A DNA stretch of 32,631 nucleotides from an uncultured Eubacteriales bacterium (GTDB lineage Bacteria > Bacillota > Clostridia > Christensenellales > CAG-138). Location of the stretch: the NCBI GenBank assembly GCA_902768995.1, contig CACXNN010000002.1:1-32631 (forward strand). The letters are read 5' to 3'. The notes under the pieces were generated by a model. It was not told where the DNA came from and did not search any database. It saw only the letters and a list, made by a program, of their open reading frames with translations. A program made the position numbers and the translations under genes. This document shows positions 14,799-23,214 of this stretch, piece by piece (within the stretch, counting starts at the first letter, position 1; every line of letters starts with the position of its first letter).

Positions 14799-15104
14799 TC
14801 AGTCCTCGGGGTATTCCTCCTCATACTGGGGCTGAGGATGACGCTTGACCTTTTTGCCCTTCTTGCCATAGAAGATTTTCCAGGTGCAGATGAGGAACAG
14901 GACGCCCAGGATCAGCGCCAGGGCGGCGATGATCACGTCCAGATACTTGGAAACCAAAACCTGCTCGCCCAAAAAATGGAGCATGGGGTTGAATCCGTCG
15001 AGGATGTAGAAGACGATGTAGATGACAGACAGCACTATGCATGAATTGGCGACGATCGTGGAAACGATCTGGAGCCAGCGAGGGACGGATTTCTTCTTTT
15101 TCAT
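14799..15104 (-). CDS. Small membrane protein, two helices, unknown function
   Basis: Predicted 101 residues. A Lys-rich N-terminus is followed by two hydrophobic helices (about residues 13-35 and 53-76) and a charged C-terminal tail that is first basic and then acidic (PQYEEEYPED). This suggests both ends lie in the cytoplasm. AAGGAGT lies before the ATG. It is the last gene of the GT2-GtrA, phosphodiester glycosidase operon, 13 bases after its neighbour, which hints at an envelope role. I do not recognise the family. Confidence 0.72.
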   Translation of the reverse strand: MKKKKSVPRWLQIVSTIVANSCIVLSVIYIVFYILDGFNPMLHFLGEQVLVSKYLDVIIAALALILGVLFLICTWKIFYGKKGKKVKRHPQPQYEEEYPED

Positions 15105-15117
15105 GGTTGCATACTCC

Positions 15118-16311
15118 TTATTTATTGACTTCAGCTATATACGCGATATCACTTGTGGTTCGGCCGTTATTGCCGTAGGTCTTACCGTTGAAATACAAAG
15201 CGGAGGATTGGCCGCCGTCCATGTTGTACGCCGCAGCCATGCCAAGATCTGCGCACAGCTGTGACAGCTCGGCAAGGGAGATGCCGCGCAGCTTGCCGCG
15301 GCCGTTCACCGCGATGAAACAGTAGTGGCCCGGTTCGTAATACCCGATGGCGGAACGGGGGTTAGGATCGGCCAGGTTGCCCATCTTACCGATGGTGAAC
15401 TTGGTTTTGGCCTGTCCGTCCCGCGTCAGCAGGGCAGGGCCGAAGTACCACACCTGGAAGGGGGAAGCTGCCTCGATCTCCTCCGAAGAATAGGTCTCGC
15501 TGGAGATGTCGATGGTCTCCATGACGCCGTCGGGATAGAGGATGGCTAGGTCGCTGGAGATCTTGTTGAACCGAGCGATCTTGACGCCGTTGCGGACGAA
15601 CCAGCCATGCTTGTTGCCGTAGGCATTCAAACAGTAGTCCGTGTTGATCCCCAGGATGCCGTTCTGTTCCTTGCACATATCCCGCACCAGCTCGGTTTTC
15701 GAGGCGTTGGGCGCCACAAAGGTGCGGAAGCAGTTGATATCCTGGATATAGATATCGGCCAGGGTGAAGGGGACGTAGTCGACCTTTCTTAGCTCGGTAC
15801 CGCAGTATTCGCAGTCAGGAAAAGTCTTGGAGATATGGGCGCAGTTGCGGCAGTAATACGCATCCACCTGGTTCAGCTCGATGGCGATATCCTCGCTGCG
15901 ATACTCCGTATCGGTGGAGATAACCTGATCCGGCGAGAACTTCTCGGCAAACTTGCCCTTGAGCAATCCGCTGGGCTCAGGGGTCGGTTCCAACGTAGGT
16001 TCGGGCGTAGGCTCCGGCGTATTGGTGGGAGCAGGGGTTTCGGCGTTAGGATCGGCGGTGCCGTCCGGTGCGTCCGTAGGCGCAGGCGTGTCCGTAGGCG
16101 CAGGGGTGGGAGCGGGCGTATCGGTGGGAACGGGGGTATGGATATCCGCGGCGTTCATACTTGCGGTGTTGATCTCAGTCATATCGATCTCTATAGGCTT
16201 CCAGGGAAAGAAATGGAAGACCTGAGCGCAGACGAGATAAGCCAGCACACAAAAACCCAGCAGGTCCAGAACGACCATGCGCAGGATACGTTTTTTACTG
16301 GATGCTTTCAT
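15118..16311 (-). CDS. Phosphodiester glycosidase (NAGPA) family protein with a zinc-ribbon insert
   Basis: Predicted 397 residues, anchored by one N-terminal membrane segment (about 11-33) and followed by a Thr/Pro-rich linker (about 59-113) that would span wall material. The C-terminal 260 residues are a NAGPA-type domain: ADIYIQDINCFRTFVAP, GINTDYC, IAVNGRG and the diagnostic MDGGQSSALYFNG (364-376). The family removes sugar from phosphodiester-linked glycans. Inserted near the domain start is CRNC (154-157) and CEYC (167-170), a C-x2-C-x9-C-x2-C zinc ribbon. I do not know this as a normal part of the family. It lies 5 bases after the GT2-GtrA gene. Confidence 0.85.
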   Translation of the reverse strand: MKASSKKRILRMVVLDLLGFCVLAYLVCAQVFHFFPWKPIEIDMTEINTASMNAADIHTPVPTDTPAPTPAPTDTPAPTDAPDGTADPNAETPAPTNTPEPTPEPTLEPTPEPSGLLKGKFAEKFSPDQVISTDTEYRSEDIAIELNQVDAYYCRNCAHISKTFPDCEYCGTELRKVDYVPFTLADIYIQDINCFRTFVAPNASKTELVRDMCKEQNGILGINTDYCLNAYGNKHGWFVRNGVKIARFNKISSDLAILYPDGVMETIDISSETYSSEEIEAASPFQVWYFGPALLTRDGQAKTKFTIGKMGNLADPNPRSAIGYYEPGHYCFIAVNGRGKLRGISLAELSQLCADLGMAAAYNMDGGQSSALYFNGKTYGNNGRTTSDIAYIAEVNK

Positions 16312-16316
16312 GACAG

Positions 16317-17351
16317 TTATTTTTCCTTCACAAAGACGAATTTACGTTGGAGCACGAAGCTCATGGGGTAGACGATCAGCTGCACGATGGCATAGGAGAT
16401 CCACTCCGGGATGCCGCAGAGCACGGTGAACAGATACAGCAATCCGTAATGGCACCCAAAGATGAACAACGCAAGCACCGTATAGCGGAGGAAGCTGGTC
16501 TTGTTTGCTGCTTCAAATACCAGCCGCTTATTATACAGGTAATTGAAGATAGAACTCAATACCCTGGAAACGGCGGTAGAGAAGAAGATGGAAGAGGTCT
16601 GGGACCAGCTCTTGGTGAGCCAAATCAAAAACAGGAAGATGATGTATTCCAGGAGGAAGCTCAACAGGGAGGAGCTGACGAACATCAGGATCATCTTATA
16701 GATGCGCCAGCCGTCCCGCAGCGCCCGGAAGTGGGAGGAAGCGTTGTCTTCGATATAGACGGTCTCGATGGGCACCTCCACAATGGGGATCAGCTCCCGG
16801 CAGCAGTAGAGGAGCTGGCTGATCTCATATTCATACCGATCCCCCTTCAGGGAAATCATGCGGGGGATGTTTTCCCGGGAAAAGGCGCGAAGGCCCGTCT
16901 GGGTATCGTACAATTTCACACCGGTGGAGATGGCGAATACGAATCGGGTGATGGCGTTGCCGGCGCGGCTCTTGAAGGGGACGTTGCCGGTGAAGCGGCG
17001 GGAGCCGGTGACGAGGGCGTCCCGATGGGCGCGGAAGGTCTCCGCCACGCGCAGCACGTCGTCCGGAAGATGCTGTCCGTCCGCATCCACGGTGATCACG
17101 CCCTCCGCATCGGGGCAGTAGTCGTATACATACTGGAACGCCGTCTTCATAGCGGCACCCTTGCCGCGATTCACCTCATGGTGCAGAACGGTGACCTGAT
17201 CCTTTTCGGACAGAGCGGCAAACAAAGGCTGACAGTCAGCCTGGCTGCCGTCATCCACGATCACGATGGGAAAATTTGTCTTGGAAATCAAGGTATCTAC
17301 CACACCGGTCAGCTTTTCGTCTGGCTGGTAGGCGGGGATCACGATTATCAT
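16317..17351 (-). CDS. Glycosyltransferase family 2 fused to a GtrA-like membrane domain
   Basis: Predicted 344 residues. Residues 1-215 are a GT-A family 2 transferase: VIPAYQPDEKL, IVIVDDGSQ (nucleotide-binding DD), NRGKGAAMKTAF, and VDADGQHLPDD (metal-binding D-x-D). RYEYEISQLL and VEVPIETVYIEDNASSHF are typical of the dolichol-phosphate-mannose-synthase-like group. Residues 220-344 hold four predicted helices of the GtrA type, ending in NYLYNKRLVF and FVLQRKFVF. Such fusions load sugars onto undecaprenyl phosphate and may help flip them. First gene of the envelope operon; TAGGAGAC lies 12 bases before the ATG. Sugar unknown. Confidence 0.9.
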   Translation of the reverse strand: MIIVIPAYQPDEKLTGVVDTLISKTNFPIVIVDDGSQADCQPLFAALSEKDQVTVLHHEVNRGKGAAMKTAFQYVYDYCPDAEGVITVDADGQHLPDDVLRVAETFRAHRDALVTGSRRFTGNVPFKSRAGNAITRFVFAISTGVKLYDTQTGLRAFSRENIPRMISLKGDRYEYEISQLLYCCRELIPIVEVPIETVYIEDNASSHFRALRDGWRIYKMILMFVSSSLLSFLLEYIIFLFLIWLTKSWSQTSSIFFSTAVSRVLSSIFNYLYNKRLVFEAANKTSFLRYTVLALFIFGCHYGLLYLFTVLCGIPEWISYAIVQLIVYPMSFVLQRKFVFVKEK

Positions 17352-17382
17352 ATTGAGGCATGTCTCCTAAAAAACTTTCCTC

Positions 17383-17391
17383 ATTATACCA
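17383..17391 (-). promoter_or_regulatory. Extended -10 promoter of the envelope operon
   Basis: Minus strand TGGTATAAT (17391-17383) is a perfect extended -10 element 32 bases before the glycosyltransferase ATG. No good -35 box is seen, only a T-rich stretch. Confidence 0.6.
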
Positions 17392-17490
17392 CAGACCCCC
17401 AAAAAAGAAAGAGGAAAAAGCTTCAACATGTCACAGATTTGTAAACTGTTTGTAATATCAGGGATGTTTGGGTAGAAAGAACACCCCTTC

Positions 17491-17505
17491 CAGTATATGA
17501 TACTG
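17491..17505. promoter_or_regulatory. Small perfect palindrome ahead of the LCP gene
   Basis: CAGTAT-ATG-ATACTG is a perfect 6-bp inverted repeat 22 bases before the LCP ATG. It also contains the best candidate -10-like hexamers on the plus strand, so it could be an operator over the LCP promoter. No clear -35 box was found. Confidence 0.35.
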
Positions 17506-17527
17506 ATAACGAACAAGGAGAAATGGT

Positions 17528-19453
17528 ATGGGTAAGGTTTCCAATAAGAATAAACGCATACGGACGATCGCCATACTCGGCGCGGTAGCTGTTCTGGCCA
17601 TCGCGCTGGGCGTGCTGCTGGGCGGCAAGATATCCGGCGTTCTGTTTTCGGGACAGGATCTGTTCACAAAGGGGGAGCAGACCGCCCAGGTTACGCCTCC
17701 TCCGGTACAGTCCACCTCGGCGCCCATCGTTATCCCCACGGCCGCATCCCTGCAGACGGGGCAGCCCACCGCATCCCCGGAGCAGACGGCCGCGGAGACG
17801 CAGGCTGCAGAGAGCACGCCCGCGGTCACGGCAGATCCCTATGAGGAGCTGGCCAAAGTGGCCGATACGAGCATGATGAATGGGATCGTCAACATCATGT
17901 TTATCGGCGTGGATTACGAAGCGGCCCGGATCGACAAGAACTGGGCTGGTAAGAGCGGCAATTCCTTCCATTCGGACGTAATGATCGTCTGCGCTGTCAA
18001 CTTCAACGAGAATCGGGTGGACCTTATCTCCCTGCCCAGGGACACCTATGCGAACATACCTGGGGTGAAGGGCGTATATAAGCTGAACGCAGCTCTGAAC
18101 TGCGGTACGGATGGAGAGTATTACGGCTTGTTCTGCAAAAACGGCGAGGGTTTCGACAAGGTCTGCGAAGCTGCCGAGTGGATGCTGGGCGGCATCGACG
18201 TGGATTATTATTACGCGGTGACCATGGAATCCGTGAAGCAGATCGTGGATATCGTAGGCGGCGTCTGGTATAACCTGGAGGGCGACTTCGACAACGGCGG
18301 CCGCTACTATAAGGCCGGCTTCCAGTTCATGGACGGACAGGCCTGCCTCGACTATATGCGGGTGCGCAAAGCCGGGCACGGGCAGCTGCCCACCGGCGAC
18401 AGCAACCGGGTCAATCGCCAGAAGAACATGATGGTGACCATCTTCAAGAAAATGAAAGAGGAAAACATGGTCCTGAAGGTGCCGGAGATCCTGGCTGCCT
18501 TCGATGGAGCGCTGTTCACGAACTGTACGCCGGAACAGACCGCCGCCCTTGCTTTATTCGGCTACAAGCTGGACCCGAACAACATCGGAGCTCATTCCAT
18601 GGGCGGAGATTCGGCCACCCTGTTCCATTGGAATTTCATCTTTACCCGGCAGTCGGAGCGGGTCAAGCTCATCAAGGAGATCTACGGGGTGGACGTAAAG
18701 ACCTATCCCAAATATTCCCTTGCGTACGGCCGGTATCAGTGGTGCAAGATGCTTCAGGACCAGTATATGGATATCTGCGACCCTCTGAAGTCCTACGTGC
18801 AAGCGCTGATCGATGAGGACGACAAGCTCCCCAAGGAGATCACAACGCCCAAGCCCACGGAGGAAAGCACGCCGAAACCGACCAAGGCCCCCGACACACC
18901 CAAGCCCCCGGAGGATACACCGGCGCCCGATACGCCCAAGCCTCCGGAGGATACACCGGTCCCCGATACGCCCAAGCCCCCCGAGGACACGAAGCCTCCT
19001 GAAACGCCCAAGCCTCCCGAGGAGACGAAACCCGCTGAGACGGATGCTCCGCCCACGGACGACTCCTCCGGTCAGGAAACGCAGGCTTCCGGCGGGTATA
19101 TCCGGTTTTTGAACGGTGAAACGAGAAGGTATACCGACGAGCAGCGCGAGCTGTTTTCCGAGTACAAAGCGGCCCTGAAGGAGCTGAAGAGCCTGTATAC
19201 CTCCGCCGACAAGGAGGCCAGCAAAGCTGCCAACCACAAGAGCAACTCCTTGAACAGCGTGTCCAACGAGCTTTTGGATCAAATGATCAAGGTGCAGGAT
19301 CTGGCTATCGCCGTGGCGAAGACCTTCGATTACAACAAGGTCAAGAACATCGGCGTCACCTGCTACCCCAATCAGACCAATACCAACTCACCCTGGGCGC
19401 TGAACTTCTGGGACAACAAGAAGTATAACGCCGTGAAGGTCAACTTCAACTGA
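17528..19453 (+). CDS. LytR-CpsA-Psr (LCP) family wall-polymer transferase
   Basis: Predicted 641 residues. One membrane helix (about 12-35) is followed by a Thr/Pro/Ala-rich linker. The LCP domain runs from about 121 to 410, with NIMFIGVDY, FHSDVMIVCAVNF, DLISLPRDTYANIPG (catalytic Arg171/Asp172) and YKLNAALNCG. LCP enzymes attach undecaprenyl-linked glycopolymers to peptidoglycan outside the cell. After it come a Pro-rich tract with four 12-residue repeats and a C-terminal segment of about 125 residues (516-641), helical with many Lys and Glu, which I do not recognise. The tail and repeats make it longer than typical LCP proteins. AAGGAG precedes the ATG. It is divergent from the GT2-GtrA operon, with which it probably works. 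Confidence 0.92.
   Translation: MGKVSNKNKRIRTIAILGAVAVLAIALGVLLGGKISGVLFSGQDLFTKGEQTAQVTPPPVQSTSAPIVIPTAASLQTGQPTASPEQTAAETQAAESTPAVTADPYEELAKVADTSMMNGIVNIMFIGVDYEAARIDKNWAGKSGNSFHSDVMIVCAVNFNENRVDLISLPRDTYANIPGVKGVYKLNAALNCGTDGEYYGLFCKNGEGFDKVCEAAEWMLGGIDVDYYYAVTMESVKQIVDIVGGVWYNLEGDFDNGGRYYKAGFQFMDGQACLDYMRVRKAGHGQLPTGDSNRVNRQKNMMVTIFKKMKEENMVLKVPEILAAFDGALFTNCTPEQTAALALFGYKLDPNNIGAHSMGGDSATLFHWNFIFTRQSERVKLIKEIYGVDVKTYPKYSLAYGRYQWCKMLQDQYMDICDPLKSYVQALIDEDDKLPKEITTPKPTEESTPKPTKAPDTPKPPEDTPAPDTPKPPEDTPVPDTPKPPEDTKPPETPKPPEETKPAETDAPPTDDSSGQETQASGGYIRFLNGETRRYTDEQRELFSEYKAALKELKSLYTSADKEASKAANHKSNSLNSVSNELLDQMIKVQDLAIAVAKTFDYNKVKNIGVTCYPNQTNTNSPWALNFWDNKKYNAVKVNFN
18893..19036 (+). repeat. 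Four 36-bp tandem repeats in the LCP gene
   Basis: Units begin at 18893, 18929, 18965 and 19001. They encode DTPKPPEDTPAP, DTPKPPEDTPVP, DTPKPPEDTKPP and ETPKPPEETKPA. The unit is in frame, so the copy number can change spacer length without breaking the protein. Confidence 0.85.
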
Positions 19454-19473
19454 ACGCGATCAGAATGTGTCTT

Positions 19474-19507
19474 TGCCTCGTATCAAGATCGATACGGGGC
19501 ATTTTTT
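19474..19507 (+). terminator. Intrinsic terminator after the LCP gene
   Basis: TGCCTCGTATC (19474-19484), six-base loop, GATACGGGGCA (19491-19501, one G-T pair), then TTTTTT. Confidence 0.85.
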
Positions 19508-19509
19508 GA

Positions 19510-19537
19510 TTGCTTTTTTCGTGGCAGATGCTATGAT
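19510..19537 (+). promoter_or_regulatory. Promoter of the symporter gene
   Basis: TTGCTT (19510-19515), 16-bp spacer, TATGAT (19532-19537) with a TGC extension, 29 bases before the ATG. Confidence 0.6.
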
Positions 19538-19566
19538 AGCCATATACAGCAAACAAGGAGCAAGAG

Positions 19567-21087
19567 ATGTCGTTTGGCGTATTCGCAGGGATCGCCCTGG
19601 TGGTGGGGCTAATTTTAACAGTGGGCCTGCTTTCCGGGCGGCGCGTGAAGGATTCCTCTGACTTCCTTTCCGGCAGTGGAAAGGCGGGCACATTTTTGGT
19701 GGCTGGAGCCATCATGGGAAGCCTGGTGGGCAGCCAATCCACCATGGGCACCGCCCAGCTGTCCTTCCAGTTCGGTTTCTCCGGCTGGTGGTTCACCCTG
19801 GGGTGCTGCTTCGGATGCCTGGCGCTGGGGCTCGTGTACACCCGTAAGCTCAGGCAGAGCGGCTGCATCACGGAGCTTGCCATCGTCACCAAGGAATACG
19901 GGCCAGCCTCCGGTACGCTCAGCTCTGTGCTCTGCTCCGTGGGCATCTTCATCAGCGTCTTTTCCCAGGTCATCGCCTGTGCTGGCCTGCTTTCCACCCT
20001 GTTTCCCGGTACGCCGCTATGGGCGGGAGCGCTTCTGTCCGCTCTGCTGATGGGTCTCTATGTGATCTTCGGCGGCGCCTGGGGCGCGGGCATGGGCGGC
20101 TTCGTCAAGCTGTTGCTCCTGTGCGGCGTGTCGCTCATGGGCCTTTGCTTCATCCTGTATTGGAGCCATGGTCCCAAGGGACTGTGGAACAGCTTGAACG
20201 ATCTGCTGACGGGGACCGCCCTGGGCATGATCCGCCAGGAAGCTTCGGGTATACCTAACATTTCAAATGTAACAGTTCTCAAGTCCCAATTTATGAGCCT
20301 CACCGCCCGCGGCGTTGCCAAGGACTTGAGCTCAGGCGTTTCCCTGTTGCTGGGCGTTCTGTGCACCCAGTCCTATGCCCAGGCCATATGGTCCGGGAAA
20401 TCGGATGCAGCGGCCCGGAACGGCGCGTTGATCAGTGCGTTCGCTGCGCCGTTCATCGGCCTGTGCGGCGTAGCTATCGGCATTTTCATGCGCAGCCATT
20501 ATATGCTCCGCGTGGAGGCTGAGGCGCTGGCGGCAGCCGGTAAGGTTTTGCCGGAGCTGCCGATCCTGGAGAGCACCATCCGCACCATGCCCACCTTCGC
20601 CCTTGATCATTTTCCGCCCTTGGTGGCAGGGATCATCCTGGGGACCCTCCTCATCACCGCCGTCAGCGGGGGAGCGGGCCTTTCCTTCGGCATGGCGACT
20701 ATATTGACGAGGGACATCCTGAAGCGTTTCTCTCACCGCTGGGACGACCCCAAGCGGGAGCTGCTGGCGGTGCGCGCGTGCATCGCAGGCATTCTTCTCG
20801 CGTCGGTGGCGGTGACCGTGTCTTTGCCGGATTCCCTTATCAACGACTTCGGATTCCTATCCATGGGGTTCCGGGCCTGCGTCCTGTTCCTGCCCATGAC
20901 CGCCGCCCTCTGGCTGCCGGGACGTGTGGACGGTCGGTACATCCTGCTCTCCATGATCCTTTCCCCCTCAGCGGACATACTGTCCAAAGTCCTTTCTTTG
21001 CCGGGCGATCCGCTTTTGTACGGCATGGCTGTTTCCCTCCTGGTTTGCCTTGCCGGCTATTTCCGGAACAAAAAAAGAGCCGAATGA
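19567..21087 (+). CDS. Sodium/solute symporter (SSS) family transporter
   Basis: Predicted 506 residues with about 12-13 hydrophobic helices. The early segment GRRVKDSSDFLSGSGKAG and GAIMGSLVGSQSTMGTAQLSFQFGFSGWW is typical of the SSS family (PutP/PanF-like), as are the GLYVIFGGAWG helix and GGAGLSFGMATILTRDI late in the protein, near the conserved sodium site. It would import a solute with Na+; the substrate cannot be read from sequence. CAAGGAGCAAG precedes the ATG. The gene is a single unit with its own promoter and terminator. Confidence 0.9.
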   Translation: MSFGVFAGIALVVGLILTVGLLSGRRVKDSSDFLSGSGKAGTFLVAGAIMGSLVGSQSTMGTAQLSFQFGFSGWWFTLGCCFGCLALGLVYTRKLRQSGCITELAIVTKEYGPASGTLSSVLCSVGIFISVFSQVIACAGLLSTLFPGTPLWAGALLSALLMGLYVIFGGAWGAGMGGFVKLLLLCGVSLMGLCFILYWSHGPKGLWNSLNDLLTGTALGMIRQEASGIPNISNVTVLKSQFMSLTARGVAKDLSSGVSLLLGVLCTQSYAQAIWSGKSDAAARNGALISAFAAPFIGLCGVAIGIFMRSHYMLRVEAEALAAAGKVLPELPILESTIRTMPTFALDHFPPLVAGIILGTLLITAVSGGAGLSFGMATILTRDILKRFSHRWDDPKRELLAVRACIAGILLASVAVTVSLPDSLINDFGFLSMGFRACVLFLPMTAALWLPGRVDGRYILLSMILSPSADILSKVLSLPGDPLLYGMAVSLLVCLAGYFRNKKRAE

Positions 21088-21099
21088 CGGCTCTTTTTT
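21071..21099. terminator. Bidirectional intrinsic terminator
   Basis: AAAAAAGAGCCG (21071-21082), AATGA loop, CGGCTCTTTTTT (21088-21099). It overlaps the symporter stop and follows the methyltransferase on the other strand. Confidence 0.9.
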
Positions 21100-21112
21100 G
21101 AATGCGTTTCGA

Positions 21113-22309
21113 TCAATCCACGGTGAAGAAGGCCTGATCTCCATATGCGTTCACCAGCTGCACTACGGGCCTGTCAACGTCAACAGGAAGGGGAAGCTTT
21201 ACCGGCAGCTTTGGCTTGGTGACCGTGCGGATCGGATAGAACACCTGTTCCTGCACATAGCCCATGGCGACATAGGAGAGGGGGGAGGGGCGGCGATTGA
21301 GCTGCGCCTCGGCAATGGTGACCGCGTGGTCCGTGACGGAATAGGAAACATCGCATTTGTTTCGATTCGCGGGATAATGCAACGTCAGTACACGATCATC
21401 GGCCTCCGGTTCGTCCAGCAGCGTGGGGCGGGAGGCCAACGAAAGCAAACGCTTGCGCAGGGTGATGAGGGCCAGGGGGGAGGCGTCCACGGCCAGGAAC
21501 CGGCGGCCGGTCTTCACGGCCACGGATGCCGTGGTGCCGCTGCCGGAGAATAGGTCGCAAACGAGATCACCCTCCCGGGAGGATGCCAGGATGATCCGTT
21601 CCAACAGCGCTTCAGGCTTTTGCGTGGCATATCCCAGACGCTCCTTGTCCTTCTGCTGCAGGTGCTCGATATCGGTCCAGACGTCGGAAGGATAGATCAA
21701 ATCATCCTCGTAGTACGTATAGAGTTTCCCGTTGGTGCGGATCGAGAATCCGACCCGCCCGTCCTGGTCCACGAACTGCTTCATATGGTTCCGACGCTCC
21801 GGCCCCCGGGGCTGTCCCACCGCGGCGATGTTGAAGTACACCCGGCGGCTCTTGCGATAGAAGAGGATGGTGTCGTGCTTGCGGGGATAGAAGCGGGTGG
21901 CCCGACCGCCGGACTTGTAGCTCCAGACGATCTCGTCCATGAAGTTGTCTTGCCCGAAGATATCGTCCAGCATCAACCGAAGCTTGGCGTTCATGCGCCA
22001 GTCGATATGCAGATACAGACTCCCGGTGGGGGAGAGGAGCGTATGACAGCCGGTGAGGATGGTGCGCATCCACTTGAGGTATTCCGCCTCCGGCATATCG
22101 TCCCGGAAGAGGGGTATCCTGCTCTCCTCGTCCTTGTCGCTCCTGCGCTGGAAGGAATCCCCCGTGCCGAAGGGCGGGTCCAGGTAGATGAGCTGCACCT
22201 TCCCTTTGTATTCGTCGATCAGCTTCGGCAGGAGCTTTTCCGAACGAGCCAGATAAAAGGAACCGGGACCGCCTATATCGTGTTGCTCCGTTTTGCAATA
22301 GATCCTCAT
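21113..22309 (-). CDS. Beta-class site-specific DNA methyltransferase, orphan
   Basis: Predicted 398 residues. The catalytic motif LDPPFGTGDSF (DPPF at 44-47) precedes the SAM-binding LFSGSGTTASVA (F254 onward), the order of beta-class N6-adenine or N4-cytosine enzymes. KPEALLERII is the usual motif X helix. YKSGGRATRFYPRKHDTILFY resembles the target region of Type III-like Mod/CcrM relatives. About 115 residues follow the SAM motif region, an extra C-terminal part I cannot name. No restriction or translocase gene lies next to it, so it appears to be an orphan with a regulatory or unknown role. The start at 22309 follows GGAGGAAAGG; the longer frame upstream is in the promoter. Confidence 0.9.
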   Translation of the reverse strand: MRIYCKTEQHDIGGPGSFYLARSEKLLPKLIDEYKGKVQLIYLDPPFGTGDSFQRRSDKDEESRIPLFRDDMPEAEYLKWMRTILTGCHTLLSPTGSLYLHIDWRMNAKLRLMLDDIFGQDNFMDEIVWSYKSGGRATRFYPRKHDTILFYRKSRRVYFNIAAVGQPRGPERRNHMKQFVDQDGRVGFSIRTNGKLYTYYEDDLIYPSDVWTDIEHLQQKDKERLGYATQKPEALLERIILASSREGDLVCDLFSGSGTTASVAVKTGRRFLAVDASPLALITLRKRLLSLASRPTLLDEPEADDRVLTLHYPANRNKCDVSYSVTDHAVTIAEAQLNRRPSPLSYVAMGYVQEQVFYPIRTVTKPKLPVKLPLPVDVDRPVVQLVNAYGDQAFFTVD

Positions 22310-22342
22310 TCGCCTTTCCTCCGATCCCTTTTGCTTTCTATA

Positions 22343-22371
22343 ATAATACAAGATGTTGGGCCGGATAGCAA
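22343..22371 (-). promoter_or_regulatory. Promoter of the methyltransferase
   Basis: Minus strand TTGCTA (22371-22366), 17-bp spacer, TATTAT (22348-22343). Confidence 0.65.
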
Positions 22372-22430
22372 GGGCTATCCCCATATTTTGCTCATAGTTG
22401 TGACTTTTTTTGCAAGATTTAAAAAATATA

Positions 22431-22459
22431 TTGCAATGGGATGATTGCGGTGTTACTAT
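22431..22459 (+). promoter_or_regulatory. Promoter of nagB-glmM operon
   Basis: TTGCAA (22431-22436), 17-bp spacer, TACTAT (22454-22459), 29 bases before the nagB ATG. An in-frame ATG at 22441 lies inside this promoter and is not the start. Confidence 0.65.
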
Positions 22460-22488
22460 ATATCATATTTGTTTTATGGAGGTTTTCT

Positions 22489-23202
22489 ATGAAAGTTATC
22501 ATCGATTCTGCCCAAAACATCGCGGCCATGGCTGCTCAGCAATATGTCGCTCTCTTGAAGCGCAAGCCCAACGCCATCCTGGGCGGTGCCACCGGCTCCA
22601 CTCCTCTCGGTCTCTATGCGGAGCTGGTCCGGCTCAACAAGGCGGGGGAGATTTCTTTCAAAGACGCTTCCAGCTTCAACCTGGACGAGTACGTCGGCCT
22701 GGATGGCACCCACGATCAGAGCTATCGGTACTTCATGGATCACAACCTGTTCGATCATATCGACATCGATAAATCCCGCACCCGGGTACCCTCCGGGATC
22801 GACGTCAGCGATCCGGCGGCCTACGACAAGGAGATCGAGGCGGCGGGCGGCGTTGACCTGCAGCTCCTGGGCATCGGCAACAACGGACACATCGGTTTCA
22901 ACGAACCCGGTACGCCCTTCGGTTCTCTGACCCACATCGTTGAACTCACCGAATCCACCCGAGAGGCCAACAAGCGCTTCTTCAAGTCCATCGATGAGGT
23001 GCCCACTCACGCCGTCACCATGGGTGTGAAGACCGTCATGCAGGCCCGCTCCATCATCCTCATGGCCATCGGCCCCGCCAAGGCCCCCATCATGAAGGAG
23101 ATGCTGCAGGGGCCCGTCACCGAAAACGTGCCCGCTTCCGTGCTGCAGCTCCATCCGGACGTGACCGTCTACATGGACTACGAAGCCGCCAAGTTGCTGT
23201 AA
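22489..23202 (+). CDS. nagB: Glucosamine-6-phosphate deaminase
   Basis: Predicted 237 residues, close to the short Gram-positive NagB proteins. It interconverts glucosamine-6-phosphate with fructose-6-phosphate plus ammonia. LGGATGSTPLGLY is the phosphate-binding loop, FNLDEYVGLDGTHDQSY carries the catalytic Asp and Tyr lid, and GIGNNGHIGFNEPG carries the active-site His-Glu pair. TGGAGGTTTTC precedes the ATG at 22489. The gene is followed directly by glmM and a hexapeptide transferase, which suggests that in this setting the enzyme may supply rather than drain glucosamine-6-phosphate; that direction is inference. Confidence 0.95.
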   Translation: MKVIIDSAQNIAAMAAQQYVALLKRKPNAILGGATGSTPLGLYAELVRLNKAGEISFKDASSFNLDEYVGLDGTHDQSYRYFMDHNLFDHIDIDKSRTRVPSGIDVSDPAAYDKEIEAAGGVDLQLLGIGNNGHIGFNEPGTPFGSLTHIVELTESTREANKRFFKSIDEVPTHAVTMGVKTVMQARSIILMAIGPAKAPIMKEMLQGPVTENVPASVLQLHPDVTVYMDYEAAKLL

Positions 23203-23214
23203 GGAGCGTCGAAT

